Below the pieces are notes generated by a model that was not told where the DNA came from, ran no database searches, and saw only the letters and a program-made list of their open reading frames with translations. The translations under genes were made by a program, and so were the position numbers. A DNA stretch of 64,000 nt from Chryseobacterium sp. MYb7 (GTDB lineage: Bacteria; Bacteroidota; Bacteroidia; Flavobacteriales; Weeksellaceae): the NCBI RefSeq assembly GCF_002979455.1, contig NZ_PCOU01000015.1, positions 61,064 to 125,063 on the forward strand, given 5' to 3'. Shown here piece by piece: positions 34,607-43,576 of this stretch. Positions within the stretch are counted from its first letter, which is position 1. Each line of letters begins with the position of its first letter.

Positions 34607-36004
34607 ATGGACAGAAGAAAATTTCTAAAAGGCTCGGTATTACTTTCAGGGTTATTGACTTTATCACCATCCGATCTATGGAGCTTCGGGAAAGACACTG
34701 AACAGCATCAGAAAGGAAAAGCAAAGAATATCATCTTCATGGTAAGTGACGGGATGAGCCTTGGAACATTATCAATGACAGACCTGTATTCAAGAAATAT
34801 TTTGGGAAAAGGAAGCAACTGGATGAATCTGTATCATGACAAAAAGGTAACCCGTGCTTTGATGGACACTGCTTCAGCAAGTTATATTGTTACGGATTCA
34901 GCTGCCGCAAGTTCAGCTTTCGGAGGAGGAATAAGAGTAAAAAACGGAACCCTGAACATAGGAGCTAATGGAGAAAAACATCTTCCCATATGGCAGAAGT
35001 ATAAAAAAGCTGGTAAGAAAGCTGGATGTGTAACTACGGTTACCATTACTCATGCAACACCTGCAGGTTTTTGTGTCAATTCTTCCAAAAGAAATGCAGA
35101 GCCTCAGATTGCCGAAATGTATGCTGATCTGGAATTGGATGTACTTTTAGGAGGCGGAGACGAGTTTTTTAACCCAGCCAAAAGAGAAGACAAAAAAGAT
35201 CTTTATTCTGTTTACCGCCAGAAAGGTTACCGGATTCTAAAAACACAAACCGATCTGAAAGAAATCAAAAAAGGGGAGAAGCTGTTAGGAATATTCAGTA
35301 CAGGGGCATTGCCTTATAGTATTGACAGAAACCATCTTCCGGAACTTAAAAATACTCCCACTCTTGCTGAAATGGCCAATACAGCCATCAATCAAATGAA
35401 AGATCATCCTGAGGGGTTTGTTCTTCAGGTAGAGGCTGGAAAAGTAGACTGGTCTGCTCATGCCAATGATGTAGCAGCACTTATTCACGATCAGCTGGCA
35501 TTTGATGAAGCCGTAAAAACCGTTATGGATTTTGCCGAAAAAGACGGAAACACTTTAGTGATTATCACTACAGACCATGGGAACGCCAACCCGGGAACGA
35601 TTTACGGAACAGATGCAACTAAGAATTTCAACAGTATTTCAGACTATAAATACACCAATGAATATATTCTGAACAATATTCACAAAGAATATTCAGCAAA
35701 AGATATCAAAGACTGGATTTATGAAAGCAATAAGATTGTTCTGAATGATGACGAAGCCAAACATCTTCTTAGTTTTTATAACGGTCTTGAAAAAGGGGAA
35801 GAAGGTCTTTATAATTATAAAAAATTGCCTTTCAAAATCTATTCAGAGATTCAGAAAAGCAGGAACTCTGTAGGATGGATCAGTATGGATCATTCCGGAG
35901 ATTATGTGGAAGTGGCAGCATATGGTCCCGGAAATGAACTTTTGCAGCCTTTTATTAAAAATACAGATTTGCATGATTTAATGCTTAAAGCCTGTACAAT
36001 ATAA
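34607..36004 (+). CDS. Tat-exported alkaline phosphatase
   Basis: The 465-residue protein has a twin-arginine signal (DRRKFLKGSVLLSGLL), consistent with export after cofactor loading. Catalytic residues fit the PhoA family: metal Asp48 in MVSDGMSLG, nucleophile Ser98 in VTDSAAASSAF, ITHATPAG, EAGKVDWSAHANDVAA and the late TTDHGNANPG plus MDHSGDYVEV. It hydrolyses phosphate monoesters in the periplasm using two zinc and one magnesium ion. Its zinc need and the upstream box tie it to the Zur cluster. Confidence 0.92.
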   Translation: MDRRKFLKGSVLLSGLLTLSPSDLWSFGKDTEQHQKGKAKNIIFMVSDGMSLGTLSMTDLYSRNILGKGSNWMNLYHDKKVTRALMDTASASYIVTDSAAASSAFGGGIRVKNGTLNIGANGEKHLPIWQKYKKAGKKAGCVTTVTITHATPAGFCVNSSKRNAEPQIAEMYADLELDVLLGGGDEFFNPAKREDKKDLYSVYRQKGYRILKTQTDLKEIKKGEKLLGIFSTGALPYSIDRNHLPELKNTPTLAEMANTAINQMKDHPEGFVLQVEAGKVDWSAHANDVAALIHDQLAFDEAVKTVMDFAEKDGNTLVIITTDHGNANPGTIYGTDATKNFNSISDYKYTNEYILNNIHKEYSAKDIKDWIYESNKIVLNDDEAKHLLSFYNGLEKGEEGLYNYKKLPFKIYSEIQKSRNSVGWISMDHSGDYVEVAAYGPGNELLQPFIKNTDLHDLMLKACTI

Positions 36005-36044
36005 ACATTCATATTTTTTCATATTTAATTATTTGGGAGATACG

Positions 36045-36075
36045 AGGCGGATTGATTGTATCCGCCTTGTTTTTT
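36045..36075 (+). terminator. Terminator after alkaline phosphatase
   Basis: AGGCGGAT pairs with ATCCGCCT across a seven-base loop, followed by TGTTTTTTG. Confidence 0.85.
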
Positions 36076-36111
36076 GTATATAAAACAAGCTCCCATATAA
36101 ATTACATATTA

Positions 36112-36179
36112 AGTATTTCTACTTATTTCACATTAAGTAGAAATACTATTGTGGTATTCTGCCAATTGAAGTAACTTTA
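36112..36179 (+). promoter_or_regulatory. Operator-like palindrome and promoter before the PsiD-like gene
   Basis: AGTATTTCTACTTA at 36112-36125 and TAAGTAGAAATACT at 36134-36147 are perfect 14-base inverses with an eight-base spacer. TTG (36149-36151) and TAACTTTA (36172-36179) follow with a 20-base spacer. The dyad sits just upstream of the -33 element, the usual place for an activator site, but no regulator gene is adjacent. Confidence 0.65.
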
Positions 36180-36219
36180 TAGTACCATCAATTAAAAAAA
36201 CAACCTTAAAAACAGTACT

Positions 36220-37545
36220 ATGAACCATGTAAAATACAGAGTAGGGAAATGGCTGCCTTCAGACAGAAAGTTCCTCAATACCTGGCTGGAAAAAAAAGTA
36301 AAACAGGCCCAAAACAGCAGACTTCCAATGAATCCTGCCGTTGCAGATCTCAGGGCTGCAATCTATAATGATCCTGTTTTATATATGAGCTTTACAAGCA
36401 TGTATGATGAGATCCCACAAGGATATAATGAGCCTGTAAAAAACTTCGAAACTATGCTCCTTATTATCAATCAGGTTTTACAGGAAGCCCCTTGCTACAG
36501 TGTAATAGAAGATAATATAGGACTTGTAGGATTTCCTATTAATGCTATTGTAGACTGGGCTATGGGAACACAGGCAGGATATTTAACATTTCTCCATCCT
36601 GAAGTTAACCAAAAACTAAGCGTTATTTTAGGAGAATGGAAAACTTTTCTGGAATCTCCGGCATCACAATATGTACTCGTGGATGGTTCTGTAAATCAGC
36701 CACAACCTGATTACACCAATCCTTTAGGCTGGTTTTCGCCACAAGCCCTGGAAGCAATTGCCGCCATGGATCCTTTAAGAGGAAAAGGGAATAATCCTGA
36801 AGATCCTTTGCAGAATTTCATTTATAATTATCAGTGCCAACCTAATGAACCTTATTTTGGGTTCAAAAGCTGGGATGATTTTTTCACCCGTCAGTTCAAT
36901 CCAGGAGTAAGAGAAGTAAGTGAAGAAGACAAAGATCCGTCAGTTATTGTTAACGCCTGCGAATCGGCTCCTTATAATTGTGTTACCAATGCTCAGATGA
37001 AAGATAAATTCTGGATGAAAGGGCAGCCTTATTCTTTGTTGGATATCATGAACCATCATGAATTGGCTCAAAAATTTGGCGACAACAGTACCGTTTACCA
37101 GGCATTTCTTTGTGCTAAAACCTATCATCGATGGAACAGTCCGGTAGATGGCACTATTGTAGCCATTGAGAACGTTCCGGGGACCTATTACGCTGAAGCC
37201 CCTATTGAAGGTTATGATCCTTCTGGTCCTAATGATTCTCAGGGGTATATCACAGAACTGGCTGCACGCGCATTGATTTTTATCCAGTCCGATAATGATA
37301 AGATAGGATTGATGTGCTTTGTTGCTATTGGAATGGCTGAAGTATCCAGCTGTGAAATTACGGTAAAAGAAGGGGATCATGTCAAAAAAGGAGATCCTAT
37401 AGGTACCTTCCACTTTGGTGGATCTACTCACTGTCTTATTTTCAGACCTGAGGTCAGTATTAATTTTGACTTCCATGGGCAAACGCCTTGTCTGAATACT
37501 TACAACATTCCTTTGAAAGCAAGAATTGGAGTCGTCACTAATTAG
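36220..37545 (+). CDS. Phosphatidylserine decarboxylase family protein, PsiD-like
   Basis: The 441-residue protein has an N-terminal domain (about 1-170, with AIYNDPVLYMSFTSMYDEIP) like that found before the catalytic domain in fungal PsiD-type decarboxylases, and a C-terminal PSD domain. Key blocks are FTRQFNPGVR, NACESAPYN, YHRWNSPVDG and FHFGGSTHCLIF, where Ser402 in Gly-Gly-Ser-Thr would become the pyruvoyl group by self-cleavage. PsiD decarboxylates tryptophan; others decarboxylate phosphatidylserine. At 441 residues it is longer than housekeeping PSDs (about 215-320). Substrate is therefore open: phospholipid or an aromatic amino acid. Confidence 0.85.
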   Translation: MNHVKYRVGKWLPSDRKFLNTWLEKKVKQAQNSRLPMNPAVADLRAAIYNDPVLYMSFTSMYDEIPQGYNEPVKNFETMLLIINQVLQEAPCYSVIEDNIGLVGFPINAIVDWAMGTQAGYLTFLHPEVNQKLSVILGEWKTFLESPASQYVLVDGSVNQPQPDYTNPLGWFSPQALEAIAAMDPLRGKGNNPEDPLQNFIYNYQCQPNEPYFGFKSWDDFFTRQFNPGVREVSEEDKDPSVIVNACESAPYNCVTNAQMKDKFWMKGQPYSLLDIMNHHELAQKFGDNSTVYQAFLCAKTYHRWNSPVDGTIVAIENVPGTYYAEAPIEGYDPSGPNDSQGYITELAARALIFIQSDNDKIGLMCFVAIGMAEVSSCEITVKEGDHVKKGDPIGTFHFGGSTHCLIFRPEVSINFDFHGQTPCLNTYNIPLKARIGVVTN

Positions 37546-37570
37546 ATCATACGTCAAAATCATATTTATC

Positions 37571-37614
37571 AATCATAGAAACAGAAAATAATCTTCTGCT
37601 TCTATGATTTTTTT
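37571..37614 (+). terminator. Terminator after the PsiD-like gene
   Basis: AATCATAGAAACAGAA pairs (one mismatch) with TTCTGCTTCTATGATT, followed by TTTTTTTA. Confidence 0.82.
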
Positions 37615-37730
37615 ATAGAGTTGTAAAGCAACAAACTTTTTAACAGTTCTATCCTCAAAATAGATGAGGGACTTTACAATCGAACAATTAAAACATTGAT
37701 TATAAAGCAAATAAAAACACCTATGTAAAA

Positions 37731-37785
37731 TTTAATCAAATGATTAAATTATTTGATTAAATAATGAATTTTGTTCATATCTTTG
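37731..37785 (+). promoter_or_regulatory. TetR operator 1 and tetR promoter
   Basis: The palindrome TTTAATCAAATGATTAAA lies at 37731-37748 and a further ATTTGATTAAAT half-site follows at 37751. TTTG at 37752-37755 and TATCTTTG at 37778-37785 form the promoter with a 22-base spacer, so the regulator would block its own gene. Confidence 0.72.
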
Positions 37786-37803
37786 TAAGAGAAAATAGTA
37801 GGA

Positions 37804-38418
37804 ATGAAAAAAATAGATACCAGTACAGAGGAAAAAATCAAAGAAGCAGCCCGTATTGTGTTTTACAAAAAAGGATTTGCAGCGACACGAACCCGTGATA
37901 TTGCAGAAGAAGCAGGAATTAATCTGGCATTGCTCAACTATTATTTCAGAAGCAAAGCAAAGCTTTTTGAGATGATCATGATTGAAACAATGGCTGGATT
38001 TTTCCAGAACTTAATGATGGTGCTCAATGATAAAAAGACAAGTATTGATGAGAAAGTGGAGGAAGTAGTAGGAAAATATATTGAGCTTATCATCAAAGAG
38101 CCTGAAATTCCGACTTTTATTATTAGTGAACTTCGTAATAATCCTAATCTGCTTTTACAAAAAATACCTCTAAAAGAAGTAATAGAAACCTCCGAGTTTT
38201 TAAAACAACATCAGGAAGCTGTAAAAAATGGAAGCATTAAAGAACCCAATCCTTTACATTTTCTGATCAATATACTCGGACTTACCGTATTTCCTTTTAT
38301 TGCCAAACCTATGCTCCTGGGAAACAGTAAATTAAATGATAAAGAATTTGAAAAGATGATGCTGGAACGTAAAAAGCTTATTCCTATTTGGATAAAAGCG
38401 GCCATGTCTGCAGGATAA
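37804..38418 (+). CDS. TetR-family transcriptional repressor
   Basis: The 204-residue protein has a TetR N-terminal HTH (KIKEAARIVFYKKGFAATRTRDIAEEAGINLALLNYYFRSKAKLFEMI) and an all-helical ligand domain. Position upstream of an export operon, and identical operators before itself and before tolC, indicate control of the efflux genes. The inducer is unknown; similar layouts in E. coli (YbiH with YbhGFSR) respond to drugs. Confidence 0.92.
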   Translation: MKKIDTSTEEKIKEAARIVFYKKGFAATRTRDIAEEAGINLALLNYYFRSKAKLFEMIMIETMAGFFQNLMMVLNDKKTSIDEKVEEVVGKYIELIIKEPEIPTFIISELRNNPNLLLQKIPLKEVIETSEFLKQHQEAVKNGSIKEPNPLHFLINILGLTVFPFIAKPMLLGNSKLNDKEFEKMMLERKKLIPIWIKAAMSAG

Positions 38419-38433
38419 TTTTTTTATCCTGAA

Positions 38434-38451
38434 TTTAATCAAATGATTAAA
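38434..38451 (+). promoter_or_regulatory. TetR operator 2, before the TolC-like gene
   Basis: TTTAATCAAATGATTAAA is an exact copy of the operator at 37731, placed 50 bases before the TolC-like start. It lets the repressor control the transport genes separately from its own. Confidence 0.75.
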
Positions 38452-38500
38452 ACCCATGAATAATAAAGACAAATTGATTTTAACTTAAATATCAATTCTT

Positions 38501-39784
38501 ATGTGTAGAAAATTTCATATCTCTATTATAGTTTTTTTGAGTTTGGGTGCTGATATTCATCTGAAAGCCCAGTCTGGATCCTTAACACTTGAAGAATGCT
38601 ATCTCCTTGCAAAAGAAAACTATCCCGAAATCAAAAAATTAGGAATGATAGCGAAAACTGCAGATTATACAATAGATAATGCAAATAAAGGCTATCTACC
38701 CAAAATTTCATTTTCCGGTCAGGCTACTTATCAGTCCCAGACCGTTAGTTTTTCTGATGCTTTAGGTGCACTTCCTATAAGTACATCACTTCCTTCATTA
38801 AGTAAATACCAGTATAAAATTCAGGGAGAAGTAGATCAGCTATTATATGACGGAGGCATTATACATAATCAAAAAGAGCTTACAAAAGCCAATAATCAAC
38901 TGCAGACTCAGAATATTGAAGTTTCCTTATATACATTGAAACAGAGAATCAATGCTTTATTTTTCTCAATTCTTTTAACCAATGCTCAGGTCAGACAGAA
39001 TGAAATAAAAAAATCAAGTCTGCAGACTCAGGTACAGAAGGCCGAAGCCGCTTTGCAATACGGAACAGCCTACCGAAGCAATGTAGACGAGCTGAAAGCA
39101 GAAGTTGTGAATACAGATATGGCCAATACAGAGTATATATCCAACCGTAGTGCCTATCTGAAAATGCTCAGTATCTTCATTGGCAAAGAAATTTCCGATT
39201 CTTCAGTATTACAATCTCCGGAACCAGAACTTTTATCTTCAGAAATTAACAGGCCGGAGCTGAAAGGTTTTGATCTTCAAAAATCGGTTTACACATTACA
39301 GGAAGAGCAGCTTAAATCCGATCTTATGCCTAAGGTAAGCGCCTTCTTTCAAGGTGCATATGGAAGACCTACTCTCAATATTATCGAAAATAAATTCGGG
39401 CCATGGTTTATTACCGGAGTAAGGTTCAGCTGGTCCTTAGAAAGTTTATATACCTCGTCCAATAAAAAACAAATCCTGGAGCTGAACAGAAAAGCTACAG
39501 ACACCAATAAAGAAACATTTTTGATCAATACCAAAATGGATCTGGCTCAACAAGAAGAAAATATTAAAAAATATAACCATCTGCTGGAGCAGGATAAATC
39601 TGTAATTAACCTTCGACATTCGGTTACCCAATCAGCAGAAGCCCAACTGGAAAATGGGGTGATTACTACTCATGAATACATCCAGAAACTCAATACAGAA
39701 CAGCTGGCTAATCAGACCTTGATCCTTCATCAGATTCAGCTGTTACAGGCAAAATACAATCAGAAATTTATTTCCGGAAATTAA
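38501..39784 (+). CDS. TolC-family outer-membrane efflux channel
   Basis: The 427-residue protein has a signal peptide (ISIIVFLSLGADIHLKAQ) and two repeats of the outer membrane efflux domain (LTLEECYLLAKENYPEIKKLG, then long coiled helices). The repeat segment YGTAYRSNVDELKAE and NGVITTHEYIQKLN near the C-terminus are typical of such channels. It would form a trimeric tunnel for substrates exported by the ABC-2 pump. Confidence 0.9.
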   Translation: MCRKFHISIIVFLSLGADIHLKAQSGSLTLEECYLLAKENYPEIKKLGMIAKTADYTIDNANKGYLPKISFSGQATYQSQTVSFSDALGALPISTSLPSLSKYQYKIQGEVDQLLYDGGIIHNQKELTKANNQLQTQNIEVSLYTLKQRINALFFSILLTNAQVRQNEIKKSSLQTQVQKAEAALQYGTAYRSNVDELKAEVVNTDMANTEYISNRSAYLKMLSIFIGKEISDSSVLQSPEPELLSSEINRPELKGFDLQKSVYTLQEEQLKSDLMPKVSAFFQGAYGRPTLNIIENKFGPWFITGVRFSWSLESLYTSSNKKQILELNRKATDTNKETFLINTKMDLAQQEENIKKYNHLLEQDKSVINLRHSVTQSAEAQLENGVITTHEYIQKLNTEQLANQTLILHQIQLLQAKYNQKFISGN

Positions 39785-39799
39785 TAATCCTCGAATCCT

Positions 39800-40729
39800 A
39801 TGAAAAAAGTTACTCTCATATTAAGTGCCTTTATCCTTTTAAGCGCATGTACACCTAAAGACGATTTTGACGCTTCAGGAAACTTTGAAGCAGATGAAGT
39901 TATTGTTTCTGCCCAGCAAAACGGAGAATTAATTTCCTATTCTATACAGGAAGGCACAAAACTTAAAGCAGGAGCGCAGGTGGGACAGATTGATGTTACA
40001 ATTGCCCAACTTCAAAAAGCACAGGCTGAAGCCAGCATTGAAGCTTTACAGCAAAAAACAAGCAATACCAATGAACAGGATTTACTGGTAAAAAAACAGC
40101 TGGCCGTGCAGGAAGCAGAGCTGGATCAACAGCGCCATGAACGTACCCGTACAGCAAATCTTGTAAAAGCAGATGCCGCAACCCGGAAGCAGTTAGATGA
40201 TATTGATGCCGCTATTGTACAGCTCAAAAAGCAGATCGCCGTTACACGCCAGCAGCTTTCTGTTAATACCTCTAATAACAGCACTCAAAACAGAAGTATT
40301 TTAAGTGAAAAAGCACCGCTTGAAAAAACGGCAGCACAGTTCCAGGAACAGATTAATAAAGGGACAATCATCAATCCTATCCAGGGAACGGTATTGGTAA
40401 ACTATGCACTGAAAGGAGAAATGCAGACAATTGGAAAACCTCTGTATAAAATAGCAGATATCAGCACTCTTGACCTCAGAACTTACATTACCGGAACCCA
40501 ACTACCACAGGTAAAGCTTGGCCAGAAGGTAAAAGTAAGAATAGATCAGGGAGAAAAAGGATTTAAAGAATATCCGGGAACCATTACATGGATTTCAGAT
40601 AAGTCAGAATTTTCTCCCAAAACCATCCAGACTAAAGACGAAAGAGCCAATCTTGTTTATGCTATCAAAATACAGGTAAAAAATGACGGCTACTTAAAGA
40701 TAGGAATGTATGGGGAAACATTATTTTAA
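39800..40729 (+). CDS. HlyD/YbhG-type periplasmic adaptor, lipoprotein
   Basis: The 309-residue protein has a lipoprotein signal (LILSAFILLSACTP) with Cys as the acyl site. A biotinyl-lipoyl half domain (EADEVIVSAQQNGELISYSIQEG), a long coiled-coil hairpin (about 60-160) and a beta-barrel part (INPIQGTVLVNYALKGEMQTIGKPLYKIADISTLDLRTYI) follow. It links inner-membrane pump and TolC channel. It starts 15 bases after tolC. Confidence 0.9.
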   Translation: MKKVTLILSAFILLSACTPKDDFDASGNFEADEVIVSAQQNGELISYSIQEGTKLKAGAQVGQIDVTIAQLQKAQAEASIEALQQKTSNTNEQDLLVKKQLAVQEAELDQQRHERTRTANLVKADAATRKQLDDIDAAIVQLKKQIAVTRQQLSVNTSNNSTQNRSILSEKAPLEKTAAQFQEQINKGTIINPIQGTVLVNYALKGEMQTIGKPLYKIADISTLDLRTYITGTQLPQVKLGQKVKVRIDQGEKGFKEYPGTITWISDKSEFSPKTIQTKDERANLVYAIKIQVKNDGYLKIGMYGETLF

Positions 40730-40753
40730 GAATTAAATAACATACATCAGAAC

Positions 40754-41683
40754 ATGTTTTCCATTACAGTAAAAAATATAATCAAAACCTACAACGGTGT
40801 AAAAGCAGTTGATAACGTTTCTTTTGATGTAAAGAAAGGAGAGCTTTTTGGCCTCATCGGACCTGATGGAGCCGGAAAAACATCCCTGTTCCGGATTCTG
40901 ACAACCCTTTTACTGGCAGACAGCGGAACGGCAGAAGTAGAAGGCCATGACGTAGTAAAAGAATATCAGACCATCAGAAATAAAGTAGGGTATATGCCGG
41001 GGAAATTCTCCCTTTATCAGGATCTTACCGTTGATGAAAACCTGAAGTTCTTTGCAGCCATTTTTGAAACCAGTATGGAAGAAAATTATGATCTGATCAA
41101 AGATATTTATGAACAGATCAAGCCATTCAGCAAACGGCGGGCAGGAAAGCTTTCAGGCGGAATGAAACAAAAATTAGCCTTATGCTGCGCTCTGATCCAT
41201 AAACCGGAGGTATTATTTCTTGATGAACCCACAACCGGAGTGGATGTTGTTTCCAGAAAAGAATTCTGGGAAATGCTGGCTAAGCTGAAAAAGCAGAATA
41301 TTACTATCCTCGTATCAACTCCTTATATGGATGAAGCAAAACTTTGTGACCGTATTGCGTTAATGCAGAATGGAAAAATAATGTCTGTAGATCAACCCGA
41401 AAATATTGTCAACAGTTTTCCCAAAACACTTTTTGCGGTGAAAAGTAAAAATATCTATCCACTTCTGGAAGCTCTTCGTACAGACAAAGAGGTTGAAAGC
41501 TGCTATGCATTTGGAGAATATCTGCACCTTACATTAAACAAAGATGGAAAACAGCAAACTGTAATAGAGATCGCAGGAAAATATCACCCTGAAGATCTGG
41601 AAGTTATAGAAATAATACCTACGATTGAAGACAGCTTTATCCGGCTGATGCGTGAACAAAAAGAAGTAGACCATGGAAAATAA
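40754..41683 (+). CDS. ABC transporter ATPase 1
   Basis: The 309-residue protein has Walker A IGPDGAGKTS, signature KLSGGMKQKLAL, Walker B EVLFLDEPTTGVD and a C-terminal extension of about 80 residues. Walker A carries Asp in place of the usual Asn (GPDGAGKTS), common in this subfamily. It overlaps the second ATPase gene by 11 bases. Confidence 0.93.
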   Translation: MFSITVKNIIKTYNGVKAVDNVSFDVKKGELFGLIGPDGAGKTSLFRILTTLLLADSGTAEVEGHDVVKEYQTIRNKVGYMPGKFSLYQDLTVDENLKFFAAIFETSMEENYDLIKDIYEQIKPFSKRRAGKLSGGMKQKLALCCALIHKPEVLFLDEPTTGVDVVSRKEFWEMLAKLKKQNITILVSTPYMDEAKLCDRIALMQNGKIMSVDQPENIVNSFPKTLFAVKSKNIYPLLEALRTDKEVESCYAFGEYLHLTLNKDGKQQTVIEIAGKYHPEDLEVIEIIPTIEDSFIRLMREQKEVDHGK

Positions 41684-42416
41684 AGCGATTATATGCAGAG
41701 ATCTCACCAAACAGTTTGGAGACTTTAAAGCTGTTGATGCTATTTCATTCGATGTGGATCAGGGAGAAATATTTGGTTTTCTTGGTGCTAACGGAGCGGG
41801 AAAAACTACCGCAATGCGAATCTTGTGCGGATTATCATATCCTACATCAGGAACAGCATCAGTAGCAGGATTCAATGTATATAAACAACAGGAACAGATC
41901 AAAAAAAACATTGGCTACATGAGCCAGAAATTCTCTCTGTATGATAATCTTACTATTCTGGAAAATATTGAGTTTTATGGTGGTGTATATGGTGTTTCCC
42001 GCAAGGATATAAAGACAAGAAGCACAGAACTGGTTTCTACACTAGGCTTAGAAAACGAAGCTAAAAAGCTTGTAGGAGCATTGCCATTAGGATGGAAACA
42101 AAAACTGGCATTCTCTGTAGCTGTCTTTCACAGACCTAAAATTGTATTTCTTGATGAACCAACGGGAGGTGTGGATCCTATTACCAGGAGACAGTTCTGG
42201 GACATGATTTATCAGGCTGCCGCAGATGGAATTACCGTGTTTGTAACGACACACTATATGGATGAAGCAGAATACTGCAACAGGATCTCTGTCATGGTAG
42301 ATGGAAGGGTAGAAGCTATGGATACTCCTTCTAATCTTAAAAAAAAGTTTAATACCCATTCAATGGATGATGTATTTTATGAACTGGCCAGAGGAGCCAA
42401 AAGATCAGGAGATTAA
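41673..42416 (+). CDS. ABC transporter ATPase 2
   Basis: The 247-residue protein has Walker A LGANGAGKTT, signature LPLGWKQKLAF (divergent from LSGGQ), Walker B IVFLDEPTGGVD and a switch histidine in VTTHYMDEAE. It pairs with the first ATPase, as the two domains of E. coli YbhF do within one chain. Confidence 0.93.
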   Translation: MENKAIICRDLTKQFGDFKAVDAISFDVDQGEIFGFLGANGAGKTTAMRILCGLSYPTSGTASVAGFNVYKQQEQIKKNIGYMSQKFSLYDNLTILENIEFYGGVYGVSRKDIKTRSTELVSTLGLENEAKKLVGALPLGWKQKLAFSVAVFHRPKIVFLDEPTGGVDPITRRQFWDMIYQAAADGITVFVTTHYMDEAEYCNRISVMVDGRVEAMDTPSNLKKKFNTHSMDDVFYELARGAKRSGD

Positions 42417-42469
42417 AAACAGGACTAAAGATCTCAACAGATAGGAAATTGCATAAAAAAGAGTAAAAA

Positions 42470-43576
42470 ATGAAACAGTTATTCGTATTCATCAGAAAAG
42501 AATTCTATCATGTATTCAGAGACCGGAGAACACTGCTGATTCTTTTCGGTATGCCCATTGTTCAGATCATCCTTTTTGGGTATGCTCTGAGCAGTGAGGT
42601 CAAAAATATCGGGATTACTGTTTTGGATAATTCGCATGACGTACAGTCTGAGCAAATCATTTCAAAAATAAGATCAAGCTCTTATTTCCGGATGCAGGGA
42701 TCATCGCTAAACTATCCGGATATTGAAAGAAAATTCAGGGAAGGAAACATAAAATGTGCGGTGATATTTCCTGTAAATTTCGGATCAGACCTTTATACTG
42801 CTTCCGGAGCGCAGATCAGGATTATTGCTGATGCTTCAGACCCGAATACAGCGACTATTCTTACCAATTATCTCAATGCGATGATTGCAGACTACCAGCA
42901 GCAGCTCAATCCCAATATAAAACCTTCCTATCAGATCATTCCCGAAATGAGACAACTTTATAATGAAGAGCAGAACGGATCTCTCAATTTCATTCCGGGT
43001 GTTATCGCATTAATCTTTATGATTGTAAGTACTGCCTTAACATCTGTGGCCGTTGTCCGTGAAAAAGAACTGGGAACGATGGAAATATTACTCGTATCGC
43101 CTTTTAAACCCGTTATGGTATTGGTAGCAAAAGCGATTCCTTATCTGGTTCTTTCTCTTGTCAACTTTATCATTATTCTCCTTCTTTCTGTTTATTTATT
43201 GGATGTGGAGATTCGTGGAAGTCTTGTTTTACTGTTTGCGGAAAGCATATTATTTATTATCACTTGCCTTTCATTAGGTTTATTAATATCCAATGTCACC
43301 AATTCCCAGCAGACTGCTATGCTGATTTCCATGATGGGAATGATGCTTCCAACCTTATTGCTAACTGGTTTTATGTTTCCTGTAGAAAATATGCCCATCG
43401 TTTTTCAGGTGATATCCAGAATTCTTCCTTCCAGATATTATTATGACATTGTAAAAGCAGTCATGCTGAAAGGTCTTGGTTTCAGATACGTATGGAAAGA
43501 GACACTTGTTTTACTGATCATGTCTGTAGGGTTGCTGGCACTTGCACTCAAGAAATTTAAAATCCGTCTGTCATGA
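42470..43576 (+). CDS. ABC-2 permease 1
   Basis: The 368-residue protein has one N-terminal helix (TLLILFGMPIVQIILFGYAL), a periplasmic domain of about 140 residues and five C-terminal helices (FIPGVIALIFMIVSTAL, LVLSLVNFIIILLLSV, FIITCLSLGLLIS, MMGMMLPTLLLTGFMFP and a last one). This is the YbhS/YbhR layout. It overlaps the second permease gene by four bases. Confidence 0.92.
   Translation: MKQLFVFIRKEFYHVFRDRRTLLILFGMPIVQIILFGYALSSEVKNIGITVLDNSHDVQSEQIISKIRSSSYFRMQGSSLNYPDIERKFREGNIKCAVIFPVNFGSDLYTASGAQIRIIADASDPNTATILTNYLNAMIADYQQQLNPNIKPSYQIIPEMRQLYNEEQNGSLNFIPGVIALIFMIVSTALTSVAVVREKELGTMEILLVSPFKPVMVLVAKAIPYLVLSLVNFIIILLLSVYLLDVEIRGSLVLLFAESILFIITCLSLGLLISNVTNSQQTAMLISMMGMMLPTLLLTGFMFPVENMPIVFQVISRILPSRYYYDIVKAVMLKGLGFRYVWKETLVLLIMSVGLLALALKKFKIRLS

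Noticed and set aside
36940..37572. 210-residue minus-strand frame over the PsiD-like gene
   Set aside because: Shadow of the coding strand; the plus frame has all PSD motifs.
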